A stretch of DNA of 29,734 bases from Collinsella sp. AF33-16 (GTDB lineage: Bacteria > Actinomycetota > Coriobacteriia > Coriobacteriales > Coriobacteriaceae): the NCBI RefSeq assembly GCF_003475325.1, contig NZ_QRQC01000021.1:1-29734 (forward strand). Direction: 5' to 3'. The notes below the pieces were generated by a model that had not been told where the DNA came from, did not search any database, and saw only the letters and a list, made by a program, of their open reading frames with translations. Within the stretch, counting starts at the first letter, position 1. The number at the start of each line of letters is the position of its first letter. A program made the translations under genes and the position numbers. Of the stretch, positions 6,520 through 15,119 are shown in pieces.

Positions 6520-8847
6520 ATGGCGGATTCTCAGATCCATGTCGCGCTGGCGGGTAACCCCAACTGCGGCAAGACCACGCTTTTCAACCTGATCACCGGC
6601 GCCAACGGCTACGTTGGCAACTGGCCCGGCGTCACGGTTGAGAAAAAGGAAGCCAAGCTCCTAAGCGACAAGAACGTCACGATTACGGACCTCCCCGGCA
6701 TCTACTCGCTTTCCCCCTACAGCCCCGAGGAGCAGTGCTCGCGCGACTACCTCATGAGCGGCGAGCCCGATGTCGTCGTCCAGGTGGTCGATGCCACCAA
6801 CCTCGAGCGCAACCTGTACCTGGCGCTTCAGGTTATCGAGACCGGCCTGCCCGTGGTCGTCGCCCTCAACATGGCCGACTTGGTCGAGAAGAACGGCGAT
6901 AAGATCGACACGGACAAGCTCTCCAAGAAGCTCGGCTGCCCGGTCATGATGATCTCGGCTCTTAAGAACAAGGGCATCACGGAGCTGTTCGAGCAGGTCA
7001 AGAAGTCCGCTGCTTCCAAGGGCCAGGTGCCGGAGCACAAGTTCGATTCCTCCATCGAGGACGTTCTGGACCACATCGAGAACAATCTGCCGGCGAGCGT
7101 TCCCGCCAACAAGCGTCGCTACTACGCCGTCAAGCTGTTCGAGCGCGACGCGGACGCCTGCAAGCTCATCAACCTCACTAAGGAGAAGGCCGCTCGCGTC
7201 GAGCAGCTGGTCGCCCAGTGCGAGCAGGATTGCGACGACGACGCCGAGTCCATCATCACCGGCGAGCGCTACGGCGTGATCGCCCACATCATCGACGAGT
7301 GCCTCACCAAGGCTCCGGCCAAGATGAGCACCTCCGAGAAGATCGACCGTGTGGTTACCAACCGTATCTTGGGCCTGCCGATCTTTGTGGTCATCATGTT
7401 CTGCGTGTACTACATTGCCGTCTCTACCTTGGGCGGCACGGTGACCGACTTCACCAACGACCAGCTCTTTGGCACCGACGGTTGGTATGTGCTCGGCCAG
7501 GGCCGCGACGCCTACGACGCAGCTGTCGAGGCTGCGGGTGACGCCGCCGACTCGGTCGACCCGGCACAGTACGGCCCCTATGTTCCGGGTATTACCACCG
7601 TGGTGCACGATGCCCTTGTGGCGGGCGGCACCGAGGACGGTGGCCTGGTCGATTCGCTGGTCTGTGACGGTATCGTCGGCGGTCTGGGCGCCATCTTCGG
7701 CTTCGTGCCGCAGATGTTCCTGCTGTTCGTGATGCTGTCTTTCTTGGAGGACTGCGGCTACATGGCCCGCGTCGCCTTCATCATGGACCGCGTGTTCCGC
7801 CGCTTTGGCCTGTCCGGTAAGTCCTTCATCCCCATGCTCGTGTCCTCGGGCTGCGGCGTCCCCGGCGTCATGGCCACCAAGACCATCGAGAACGAGAAGG
7901 ACCGCCGCATGACGGTCATGACCACCACGTTCATTCCCTGTGGCGCCAAGCTGCCGATCATCGCTCTGCTCATGGGTTCCATCATCGGCGATTCTTCCAC
8001 CACCGCCGCATGGATCAGCCCGCTGTTCTACTTCTTGGGCGTCTTTGCCGTCATCGCCTCGGGCCTCATGCTCAAGAAGACCAAGCTCTTCGCCGGTCGC
8101 CCGACGCCGTTCGTTATGGAGCTTCCCGCCTATCACTTCCCGGCAATCCGCTCTTGGGCGCTGCATGTATGGGAGCGCTGCTGGGCCTTTATCAAGAAGG
8201 CCGGCACGGTCATCTTCGCGTCCACCGTCGTGGTTTGGTTCCTCTCCAACTTTGGTAGCTACAACGGTTCCTTCGGCTTCCTGCCTGCGATGGACGGCAT
8301 CCCTGAGGAGTTTATGGACTACTCCGTGCTCGCCATGCTGGGCAACCTGGTCGCTTGGATCTTCGCCCCGCTCGGCTTTAGCACCTGGCAGGCCACCGCG
8401 CTGACTGTCTCTGGACTTGTCGCCAAGGAGAACGTCGTCGCCACCGCCGGCTCGCTGCTGTCCGTTGCCGACGCCGCCGAGACCGACCCGAGCCTGTGGA
8501 CCGCGTTTGCGGGCATGTTCCCCACCATGGGCGCTTGCGTTGCCTTTGGCGCCTTTAACCTGCTGTGCGCCCCGTGCTTTGCCGCCATGGGCACTATCCG
8601 CAACCAGATGGACTCCGGCAAGTGGACCGCGATTGCCATCGGCTACGAGTGCGCCTTTGCCTGGGTGATCGGCCTGTTCATCAACCAGTTCTACAACCTG
8701 CTTGTCCTTGGCCAGTTTGGTATTTGGACGGTTGTAGCCATCGTTCTGCTGGTTGCGATGCTCTTCCAGATCTTCCGTCCCATGCCCAAGCACGCTTGGA
8801 CCGACGAGGACGAGACCAACACCGCTTCCGCTGCAGTTTCCGCTTAA
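6520..8847 (+). CDS. feoB: Ferrous iron transporter FeoB
   Basis: A 775-residue inner-membrane Fe2+ transporter driven or gated by an N-terminal G domain. G1 is GNPNCGKT (12-19), the G2 region is NWPGVTVE, G3 is DLPG and G4 is NMAD. A helical regulatory domain follows (about 170-275), then the membrane part with two Gate repeats: VPQMFLLFVMLSFLEDCGYMAR, here split as VPQMFLLF and LEDCGYMARV, with GCGVPG after it, and a second set around GLVAKENVVAT and FNLLCAPCFAAMG. About 60 soluble residues (DGWYVLGQGRDAYDAAVEAA onward) interrupt the first transmembrane part, as in many FeoB proteins. Start supported by AAGGAAGAAGG. It is followed by a terminator, then the Cys-rich partner gene. Confidence 0.97.
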   Translation: MADSQIHVALAGNPNCGKTTLFNLITGANGYVGNWPGVTVEKKEAKLLSDKNVTITDLPGIYSLSPYSPEEQCSRDYLMSGEPDVVVQVVDATNLERNLYLALQVIETGLPVVVALNMADLVEKNGDKIDTDKLSKKLGCPVMMISALKNKGITELFEQVKKSAASKGQVPEHKFDSSIEDVLDHIENNLPASVPANKRRYYAVKLFERDADACKLINLTKEKAARVEQLVAQCEQDCDDDAESIITGERYGVIAHIIDECLTKAPAKMSTSEKIDRVVTNRILGLPIFVVIMFCVYYIAVSTLGGTVTDFTNDQLFGTDGWYVLGQGRDAYDAAVEAAGDAADSVDPAQYGPYVPGITTVVHDALVAGGTEDGGLVDSLVCDGIVGGLGAIFGFVPQMFLLFVMLSFLEDCGYMARVAFIMDRVFRRFGLSGKSFIPMLVSSGCGVPGVMATKTIENEKDRRMTVMTTTFIPCGAKLPIIALLMGSIIGDSSTTAAWISPLFYFLGVFAVIASGLMLKKTKLFAGRPTPFVMELPAYHFPAIRSWALHVWERCWAFIKKAGTVIFASTVVVWFLSNFGSYNGSFGFLPAMDGIPEEFMDYSVLAMLGNLVAWIFAPLGFSTWQATALTVSGLVAKENVVATAGSLLSVADAAETDPSLWTAFAGMFPTMGACVAFGAFNLLCAPCFAAMGTIRNQMDSGKWTAIAIGYECAFAWVIGLFINQFYNLLVLGQFGIWTVVAIVLLVAMLFQIFRPMPKHAWTDEDETNTASAAVSA

Positions 8848-8876
8848 GTCCGAATAAGGATCAGCCCCTTTCCACG

Positions 8877-8909
8877 AGCCCGGGTGTCCCAGCGACACTC
8901 GGGCTTTTT
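8877..8909 (+). terminator. Rho-independent terminator after feoB
   Basis: AGCCCGGGTGTC (8877-8888) pairs with GACACTCGGGCT (8894-8905) with one G-U pair and a 5-base loop; the run TTTTT follows. It is 29 bases after the feoB stop codon, so the next gene probably has its own promoter or relies on read-through. Confidence 0.88.
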
Positions 8910-9022
8910 GGTGAGGGAGATGTGGCGTTTCCGCAGATAAAACCGACCAAAATAAACCTGTCCCCTTTTGGCATGTGGAAGATGGGGTAAAGTAAGTGGT
9001 GGTTAACTAGAGGAGGCTTGCT

Positions 9023-9223
9023 ATGGCACCTATCGATATTGTTGTGTTGGCTGTTATCGGCATTGCGTTTGTCGCCGTGTGCGTGCGCATCTACCGCAAA
9101 GGCACCTGCGCCGATTGCGCTCAGGGTGGCGTTTGCACGGGACATTGCTCCAACAAAAAGACCTGCGCCGCACTTAAGGGCGTAGACAAAATCGCCGAAG
9201 ACTTGGGCCGCGGTGTCAAATAG
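9023..9223 (+). CDS. FeoB-associated Cys-rich membrane protein
   Basis: A 66-residue protein with one N-terminal transmembrane helix (about 4-24, IDIVVLAVIGIAFVAVCVRIY), a short basic stretch and a Cys cluster (CADCAQGGVC, then GHC and TC; six Cys after the helix). This is the layout of the small FeoB-associated Cys-rich proteins found beside feoB in many Firmicutes and Actinobacteria, which are thought to assist FeoB, perhaps by metal handling, although their role is not settled. The ribosome site AGAGGAGG is strong. The gene lies 175 bases after feoB behind a terminator; a -10-like TAAAGT occurs at 8988-8993. Confidence 0.87.
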   Translation: MAPIDIVVLAVIGIAFVAVCVRIYRKGTCADCAQGGVCTGHCSNKKTCAALKGVDKIAEDLGRGVK

Positions 9224-9224
9224 G

Positions 9225-9282
9225 CCCCAGACGTCCAAGCGCCTCGCGAGCATCCGTTCGCGGGGCGCTTGGACGTCTGGGG
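9225..9282. terminator. Very long GC-rich hairpin after the Feo partner gene
   Basis: CCCCAGACGTCCAAGCGCC (9225-9243) and GGCGCTTGGACGTCTGGGG (9264-9282) are a perfect 19-bp inverted repeat. After one mismatched pair the stem continues with CGCGA/TCGCG (9245-9249 and 9258-9262). It starts one base after the stop codon. No T-run follows on either strand, so it is not a standard Rho-independent terminator; transcript 3'-end protection or a repeat element are alternatives. Confidence 0.6.
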
Positions 9283-9415
9283 GCGAGCGCGGCGAGTTGA
9301 AGACCCATTTTGGGGTATCGTTAACTATATTGTTAACGGCCCGCTCACGGTCGTCCATGCCGTCGCCGGCGCCAAGCTCGCCGTCGAAGGCATGATTGCC
9401 TACTTGCGCCTCTAA

Positions 9416-9512
9416 CTCCATCCCGCCCATCAGTTGCGGTGAAATACGGACTGTTTTGGCTGTCAAAGGCCTTATCTACTCCGTATTCCACCGCAACTTT
9501 TTGTGGGGTGGG
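9416..9512 (+). repeat. Dispersed hairpin repeat, copy A, left of kdp
   Basis: AGTTGCGGTGAAATACGGA (9432-9450) and TCCGTATTCCACCGCAACT (9480-9498) form a 19-bp inverted repeat with one mismatch around a 29-base loop, followed by TTTTT. The unit recurs nearly identically and in the same orientation at 17831-17931. It ends directly at the kdpE stop codon, between convergent genes, and could also terminate plus-strand transcripts. Confidence 0.85.
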
Positions 9513-10217
9513 CTAGAGACGTTGCATGCGGTACCCGACACCCATGTGCGTCTGAATCATCTTGGGGTGAGAGGGATCTGCCTCGATCTTCTTGCGCAGG
9601 GTGCGCATGAACACGCGCAGGCTCGCCAGATCGCTGTCCCAGCTCGTGCCCCATATCTCGCGGGTGATGAAGGTGTGGGTGAGCACCTTGTCGACGTTTT
9701 TCGCCAGAAGGACGAGCAATTTGTACTCGGTTGGGGTGAGCGAGAGCTCGCGTCCGTCTTTCGTCGCGTATCCCGCGGCGTAGTCGATATGCAGCGGACC
9801 GTTGTCGAACGTGCTCGCTTCTGTCGACTCGCTCGACGCCATCGAGGAGCGCCTCAAATTCGCACGGACGCGCGCGAGCAACTCATCCACAGAAAAGGGC
9901 TTGGTGAGGTAGTCGTCTGCCCCGGCGTCAAGCGCTGCAATCTTGTCGGAATCTTCGGTGCGCGCCGAAATGACGATAATGGGGACTGCCGACCAGCTTC
10001 GGATCTTCGTGATGACCTCGATACCGTCAATGTCGGGAAGGCCGAGGTCGAGCATGATGAGGCTGGGGCCGTGCGACACCGCATCCATGATGGCGGCCTG
10101 GCCGTCGCAAACCTTGCTCACGACATAACCGTGGAGGTCAAGCGCGGTCGAAACGAGGTTTTGAACGGTCAGGTCATCTTCGACCAGGAGGATGCGTGGC
10201 TTAGCGGCATTATTCAT
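9513..10217 (-). CDS. kdpE: KdpE, OmpR-family response regulator of potassium transport
   Basis: A 234-residue response regulator: receiver domain at about 8-120 with the acidic pair EDD (LLVEDDLTV), the phospho-accepting Asp in MLDLGLPD, and the Lys of YLTKPF. The C-terminal winged helix (about 140-232) has LTPTEYKLLVLLAKN and GVGYRM. In the known system KdpE, phosphorylated by KdpD, activates kdpFABC at low potassium. The start at 10217 overlaps the kdpD stop codon by eight bases (ATGAATAA), so translation is coupled and the order is kdpD-kdpE. The neighbouring kdpFABC operon makes the assignment firm. Copy A of the hairpin repeat begins right at its stop codon. Confidence 0.95.
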   Translation of the reverse strand: MNNAAKPRILLVEDDLTVQNLVSTALDLHGYVVSKVCDGQAAIMDAVSHGPSLIMLDLGLPDIDGIEVITKIRSWSAVPIIVISARTEDSDKIAALDAGADDYLTKPFSVDELLARVRANLRRSSMASSESTEASTFDNGPLHIDYAAGYATKDGRELSLTPTEYKLLVLLAKNVDKVLTHTFITREIWGTSWDSDLASLRVFMRTLRKKIEADPSHPKMIQTHMGVGYRMQRL

Positions 10218-12945
10218 GAATCTCGATCTCCTCAGCGGGCAGGGTAAAACGGAAGACGGCCCCATGGGGGTGGTTGTCGCGAACTTCGATGACGCCGCCA
10301 TGCGCCTCCACGATGGAGCGGCAGAGCGACAGCCCAAGGCCGATGCATCGACGCGAATCCACGGGCCGCGTATTGCTTGAGGTGAAGAAGCGCTCAAAGA
10401 TATGAGGCTTGTCGCAGTCTGCCACACCCGGCCCATCGTCTGCGACGTCCACCACGACGAACGCACCCTCGCGACGTGCGCTGATGGTGACAGTCGAGTC
10501 CTCGGGCGTGTATTTGAAGGCGTTCATGATGAGATTCGTAAGCACCTGCATGATGAGATGGACGTCGATGCGTACCAGCAGGATGTCGTCAGTGTGCTCG
10601 ATGGTGACGGTACGTCCATGCGATGCTTGGGCGACATGGCTGAGGGCGGCCTCGATGACCTCGTCGATGAGCTCGGATGTAAAGTTGAGGCGAATGGTGC
10701 CGTCCTCGACGCGTGTGATGGCGAGGAGGTTCTCCACGGTATCGATAAGCCAGAGGGAGTCATCGTATATGGCATCGGCAAGATCGCAGCGTTGTTCGAG
10801 GCTGAGCCTCTCGTCGCTCTTCCGAAGGATTGCCGCAGATCCGGATATAGCCGTGAGGGGTGTCCTCAAATCGTGGCCGATGGAGCGCAAAAGGTTGGCA
10901 CGCAGCTGCTCGTTTTTCGCCAAGACCGCAGCCTCTTCGCGCTCTTGCGCCGCTCGGTCACTTTCGAGCGCCAAGGCGCATTCACCTACGATAGATAGGA
11001 CGATCGAATGCTCGAAGGCTTCGGTCTCGCGCCCCTCCAGGGCGATGCCGATGACACCGAATACCTTGTCGCCGGTGCGAACCGCGAGGTAGAGGCAGCG
11101 CGCCTCGGGCAGGGTCCGCGTGCTTGCGCCCGCGCGCTTGTTGTTGGTGTAGGTCCAGGTTGCAACGGCGCGCTCGTAGTCGGTGAGCAGCGACGCGGAT
11201 CGGTTTTCGGTGCCAGCGGACTCATAGAGCGTCTTGCCGAGCGTGCCGTGTTCGGCGGTGTAGAAGACCACGTCGAGTTTTAGCAGTTTAATGAGTTGGT
11301 TCATGGCGACGCGGGCGCACTCCTCCGCGCTATGGGCTTGCTGCAAGAGCTGGTTCGTTTCGAGGAGTACGCGCGTTTTGAATGCGTTCTCGGCGGAGGT
11401 ACGGGCGTTGTCGGCGATGCGCGCAGTTAACTCGCCGGCGACCATAGCGGTAGCGAACATGATGCCGAACGTGACCAGATAGCTTCGGTCGTAGCTGGCG
11501 AGCGAAAACAGGGGCGTGACGAAGCAGAAGTTGTAAAGCACTACAGAGAGCACGCTCGATACGATCGTGCAGATACGCCCCGTCGTGGTGACGGCGGTCA
11601 GCAGAGCCGTGAGGATATAGAGGGATATGATGCTGGAATCGGCAAATCCCAGATGGCGGAAAGCCGTGCCGATCGACGTGGCGACAAGTGAGAAGGCCAG
11701 CGTGCGAAGCACGTCTCGGCTGCTGGGCGGCTGCAGGGCGAGCGCACGGCGGCGTCCTTTGGGCCGGGAGGGCGGAGTCGACTGGTCTGGAATGATGTAA
11801 ATGTCGAGGTTCGGGGCGAATGTTATGAGCTGTTCTACGAGAGATTTGCGGCCGAAGAGGGCCTGACGGACGCTGCTGCGTTCGCCCGTGCGCCCCATGA
11901 CGATCTTCGAAATACCCGACAGGCGTGCGAACTCGGAGATCTGAAACGCGATGTCGTCGCCATAGACGGTCTCCATCTGTGCTCCGAGCTGCTCGGCTAG
12001 GGCGATATTGGCTGCAAGCTTGGCGCGCTCATCATCGCTCATGGCTTGCGTGCGCGGGCTCTCTACGAACAGGGCGACGAGCTCGCTGCGAAACGCTTTC
12101 GCCATGCGTGCGGCGGCACGGACGATGCGGGGATTGGTCGGCGCCGGTGAGACACAGACTAAGATACGCTCCCTGGTGTAGTAGTCACGGTTTCCCAGCA
12201 CGCGTGCGGCGTCTGTGAGGTGGCCGGTGCGATCGGCGCAGCGGCGCAGCGCGATTTCTCGGAGTGCGGTGAGGTTCTCGACGGTAAAAAAATGCTGTTG
12301 CGCTCGGTCGGCTTGTGCGGGACGGTAGACGAGGCCGGCGCGAAGGCGCTCAAGTAGGTCTTCGGGCTCTATGTCGACGAGCTCGACCTGGTCGGCATCA
12401 TCGAAGATACGGTCGGGGATTCGTTCGCTCACGACAACGCCGGTGATGGATGCAACCATGTCGTTTAGGCTCTCGATATGCTGAACGTTTACGGTTGTAT
12501 AGACGTCGATGCCCGCATGTAGAAGTTCCTCGACGTCTTGATAGCGTTTGTCGTGGCGAGACCCCGGCGCATTCGTATGGGCGAGCTCGTCGACAAGGAT
12601 GAGCTGAGGGGCGCGTTCGATAGCCGCATCTAGATCGAACTCGCTGAGCGCAATGCCGTTGTGCTCGATGAGTTTACAGGGCACGTTCTCAAGCCCTTGT
12701 GCAAGATGGGCAGTTGCCGGACGTTCGTGCGGCTCGATGTATCCCGCGACGACGTCGACACCTCGCCGCTTGGCGGCGTGGGCGGCTTGAAGCATCGCAT
12801 AGGTTTTGCCTGCACCAGCAGCGTAGCCAAAGAAAATCTTGAGGTGTCCCCGGCTGGTTCGAGCGTCATCGGCGACCTCGTCTTTCTCAATTGCCTTGAG
12901 GATGAGGTCTGGATTGACGCGAGTGTCCGATGCGTCGCGCTGCAT
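10210..12945 (-). CDS. kdpD: KdpD, potassium-responsive sensor histidine kinase
   Basis: A 911-residue membrane kinase. Order: N-terminal KdpD sensor domain with Walker A GYAAGAGKT (40-48) and the block VDELAHTNAPGSRHDKRYQD; a universal-stress-like domain (from about 250, RILVCVSPAP; in other bacteria this region binds cyclic-di-AMP); four closely spaced transmembrane helices (DUF4118, about 400-500); a GAF-like region; HisKA with the phospho-accepting His691 in SIGHDLRTPLT; and the ATPase part with N box LIMNAFKYTPED and G boxes DDGPG and GLGLSLCRS. The start at 12945 follows AGAAAGG; longer in-frame starts to 13041 lack such a site. It is divergent from kdpFABC across a 244-base gap and co-transcribed with kdpE. 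Confidence 0.95.
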   Translation of the reverse strand: MQRDASDTRVNPDLILKAIEKDEVADDARTSRGHLKIFFGYAAGAGKTYAMLQAAHAAKRRGVDVVAGYIEPHERPATAHLAQGLENVPCKLIEHNGIALSEFDLDAAIERAPQLILVDELAHTNAPGSRHDKRYQDVEELLHAGIDVYTTVNVQHIESLNDMVASITGVVVSERIPDRIFDDADQVELVDIEPEDLLERLRAGLVYRPAQADRAQQHFFTVENLTALREIALRRCADRTGHLTDAARVLGNRDYYTRERILVCVSPAPTNPRIVRAAARMAKAFRSELVALFVESPRTQAMSDDERAKLAANIALAEQLGAQMETVYGDDIAFQISEFARLSGISKIVMGRTGERSSVRQALFGRKSLVEQLITFAPNLDIYIIPDQSTPPSRPKGRRRALALQPPSSRDVLRTLAFSLVATSIGTAFRHLGFADSSIISLYILTALLTAVTTTGRICTIVSSVLSVVLYNFCFVTPLFSLASYDRSYLVTFGIMFATAMVAGELTARIADNARTSAENAFKTRVLLETNQLLQQAHSAEECARVAMNQLIKLLKLDVVFYTAEHGTLGKTLYESAGTENRSASLLTDYERAVATWTYTNNKRAGASTRTLPEARCLYLAVRTGDKVFGVIGIALEGRETEAFEHSIVLSIVGECALALESDRAAQEREEAAVLAKNEQLRANLLRSIGHDLRTPLTAISGSAAILRKSDERLSLEQRCDLADAIYDDSLWLIDTVENLLAITRVEDGTIRLNFTSELIDEVIEAALSHVAQASHGRTVTIEHTDDILLVRIDVHLIMQVLTNLIMNAFKYTPEDSTVTISARREGAFVVVDVADDGPGVADCDKPHIFERFFTSSNTRPVDSRRCIGLGLSLCRSIVEAHGGVIEVRDNHPHGAVFRFTLPAEEIEIHE

Positions 12946-13017
12946 AGCGTAGCCTTTCTGAAACGTTGTCCATGCGTGCATACGCGGTGAGGACGCCACT
13001 GTATGCTCGCGAGGTCG

Positions 13018-13109
13018 AGTATAGGCGCACTGCAGCCGCAATAGTGCTTTCTACCTGCATCTTTACGGCATCTTAAGGTCGTGAGCCCCGGCCCTCACGC
13101 CTCTTTAAT
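13018..13109. promoter_or_regulatory. Divergent kdpD/kdpF control region with 11-bp spaced direct repeats
   Basis: GCATCTTTA (13057-13065) and GCATCTTAA (13068-13076) are direct repeats 11 bases apart; a weaker relative, GCTTTCTA (13046-13053), lies 11 bases further left. Direct repeats spaced one helical turn are the typical binding pattern of OmpR/PhoB-family regulators, so a KdpE site is likely. A -10-like TATACT for kdpD is on the minus strand at 13018-13023. For kdpF only a TTTAAT (13104-13109) without a -35 box is seen, consistent with an activator-dependent promoter. A short GTGAG/CTCAC hairpin lies between. Confidence 0.45.
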
Positions 13110-13189
13110 CTCTAGAAGCGTTTACTGTCCCCAGGCGCTTGCGAGAGCAGGCGTCCGAGACATCGGACCGCGCGTGAAAGGGGCGGTAA

Positions 13190-13276
13190 ATGAACATCCT
13201 CATTCCCATCATCGGAGTCGTCTGCATTGGACTCCTTATCTATTACATCTACATTCTGATGAGGAGTGATTCGTAA
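13190..13276 (+). CDS. kdpF: KdpF, small subunit of the potassium-transporting ATPase
   Basis: A 28-residue hydrophobic peptide, MNILIPIIGVVCIGLLIYYI followed by YILMRSDS: a single transmembrane helix with a short charged tail. Size, character and position directly before kdpA identify it as KdpF, which stabilises the KdpABC complex in the membrane. The start follows AAAGGGGCGG. The kdpA ribosome site GAGGAG lies inside its last codons and kdpA begins four bases after its stop codon. Confidence 0.85.
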   Translation: MNILIPIIGVVCIGLLIYYIYILMRSDS

Positions 13277-13279
13277 ACT

Positions 13280-15103
13280 ATGGACGCTGCGATTCAGTAC
13301 ATCTTGTACTTTGCCGTGCTCGTCGTCCTGGCCGTTCCGCTCGGTCGGTTCATGGCCCATATCATGGATGGTGAGCATACGTTCCCGTCGCCTGTGATTG
13401 CTCCTGTGGAGCGTGGCGTCTATCGTCTGCTTCGCATCGACGCGGCAGAGCAGATGGGGTGTAGGCGCTACCTGGCGAGCGTGCTGGTCTTTTCGGGGAT
13501 CGGCCTCGTGGTCCTTGTGGCACTTCAAGCGCTTCAGTCCTTCTTGCCAGGCAATCCCCAGCACCTGCCGGGTGTGCCATGGGACCTGTCGTTCAATACG
13601 GCTGCTTCCTTCATAACCAACACCAACTGGCAGTCCTACTCCGGCGAGACCACCCTGTCCTACCTTGTGCAGTTCATGGGTCTCACCGTGCAGAACTTCT
13701 TGTCCGCTGGCACCGGTATCGCGGTCATGTTCGCGCTGATTCGCGGCTTCCGTCAGGTCAAGGAGCAGAGCTTGGGTTCCTTCTGGGTCGACCTCACCCG
13801 CACCGTCCTGTATGTGCTCATCCCGCTGAACCTCGTGTTCGGCATCTGCCTGGCTGCCGGTGGCGTCATCTCCAACTTCCAGCCGGCTCAGAAGGCTGAG
13901 CTCGTAGAGCCCGTCGCCGTCCAGCCTAATGCAGACGGCGGCTGGAGCGTCCTCGACGGCGCCCAGATCGAGGGCGACACGGTCAAGGTCGACGGCAAGG
14001 TTGTCGAGGGCGCGCGCGTGGTCACCGAGCAGTTCCTGCCCCAGGGTCCTGCGGCTCCTCAGGTCGCCATCAAGCAGTCCGGAACCAACGGCGGCGGCTT
14101 CTTCGGCGTGAACTCCGCCCATCCGTATGAGAACCCCAGTGCCTTCACCAACATCATCGAGATGACCAGCCTGCTGCTGATCCCGGCTGCCTGCTGCTTC
14201 ACCTTCGGTATCGGCGTCAAGAACACCAAGCAGGGCAAGGCCATCTTTGCCGCCATGTTCATCCTGCTGGTGATCTTCACCGGCATCATCGCCGTCAACG
14301 AGCATGCGGGCACCCCGCAGCTGGCCGATGGCGGAGCGGTCAATATCGAGATGACCGACGGCCAAGCCGGCGGCAACATGGAGGGCAAGGAGAGCCGCTT
14401 CGGTATCGTCACCTCCTCCACGTGGTCGGCTTACACCACCGCCGCTTCCAACGGCTCGGTTAACTCCATGCACGACTCCTACACCCCGCTGGGCGGGTTT
14501 GTCCAGATGCTCCAGATGGCTCTGGGCGAGGTTGTCTTCGGCGGCGTGGGCTGCGGCCTGTACGGCATGATCGGCTTCGCCATCCTCACAGTGTTCATCG
14601 CCGGCCTTATGGTCGGCCGCACGCCCGAGTTCCTGGGCAAGAAGATCGAGCCGGGCGAGATGCGCTGGGCAGTTGTCCTGTGCCTGGCAACTCCGTTTGC
14701 CATTCTGGTGTGCTCGGCCATCGCCTGCATGGTGCCCGGTCTTGCCGACCAGCTCAACAATGGTGGCGCGCACGGCTTCTCCGAGGTGCTGTATGCCTTC
14801 ACCTCATGCGGCGGCAACAACGGCTCGGCGTTTGCAGGTATGAACTGCAACATTCCCTGGATCAACGTCATGCTCGGCCTCGAGATGCTGTTCGCCCGCT
14901 TCATGCCCATCATCGGTACGCTGGCTATCGCCGGCTCGCTGGCCAAGAAGGGTAAGGTCGCCGAGAGCGCCGGTACCCTGTCTACCACCAACGGCATGTT
15001 CGTATTCCTGCTCGTGTTCATCGTTCTGCTGATCGGTGCCCTGAGCTTCTTCCCGGCCCAGGCGCTTGGCCCCGTTGCCGAGTTCTTCCAGATGATTGCG
15101 TAA
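13280..15103 (+). CDS. kdpA: KdpA, potassium-binding and channel-like subunit
   Basis: A 607-residue membrane protein, slightly longer than the usual 557-590. It binds K+ from outside and resembles four fused potassium-channel pore units. The selectivity-filter stretches are visible in order: [10 protein letters not shown], then [19 protein letters not shown], then [19 protein letters not shown], then [13 protein letters not shown]. Many transmembrane helices lie between them. The extra length is mainly in the extracytoplasmic segment after [18 protein letters not shown]. The start at 13280 uses GAGGAG within kdpF. KdpB follows after 16 bases with its own strong ribosome site. Confidence 0.97.
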   Translation: MDAAIQYILYFAVLVVLAVPLGRFMAHIMDGEHTFPSPVIAPVERGVYRLLRIDAAEQMGCRRYLASVLVFSGIGLVVLVALQALQSFLPGNPQHLPGVPWDLSFNTAASFITNTNWQSYSGETTLSYLVQFMGLTVQNFLSAGTGIAVMFALIRGFRQVKEQSLGSFWVDLTRTVLYVLIPLNLVFGICLAAGGVISNFQPAQKAELVEPVAVQPNADGGWSVLDGAQIEGDTVKVDGKVVEGARVVTEQFLPQGPAAPQVAIKQSGTNGGGFFGVNSAHPYENPSAFTNIIEMTSLLLIPAACCFTFGIGVKNTKQGKAIFAAMFILLVIFTGIIAVNEHAGTPQLADGGAVNIEMTDGQAGGNMEGKESRFGIVTSSTWSAYTTAASNGSVNSMHDSYTPLGGFVQMLQMALGEVVFGGVGCGLYGMIGFAILTVFIAGLMVGRTPEFLGKKIEPGEMRWAVVLCLATPFAILVCSAIACMVPGLADQLNNGGAHGFSEVLYAFTSCGGNNGSAFAGMNCNIPWINVMLGLEMLFARFMPIIGTLAIAGSLAKKGKVAESAGTLSTTNGMFVFLLVFIVLLIGALSFFPAQALGPVAEFFQMIA

Positions 15104-15119
15104 AGGAGGGCGCAGATTT

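Noticed and set aside
6661..8898. Long minus-strand open frame of 745 codons opposite feoB
   Set aside because: It is a shadow of FeoB with no family motif; its composition is rich in H, G, D and E without domain structure.
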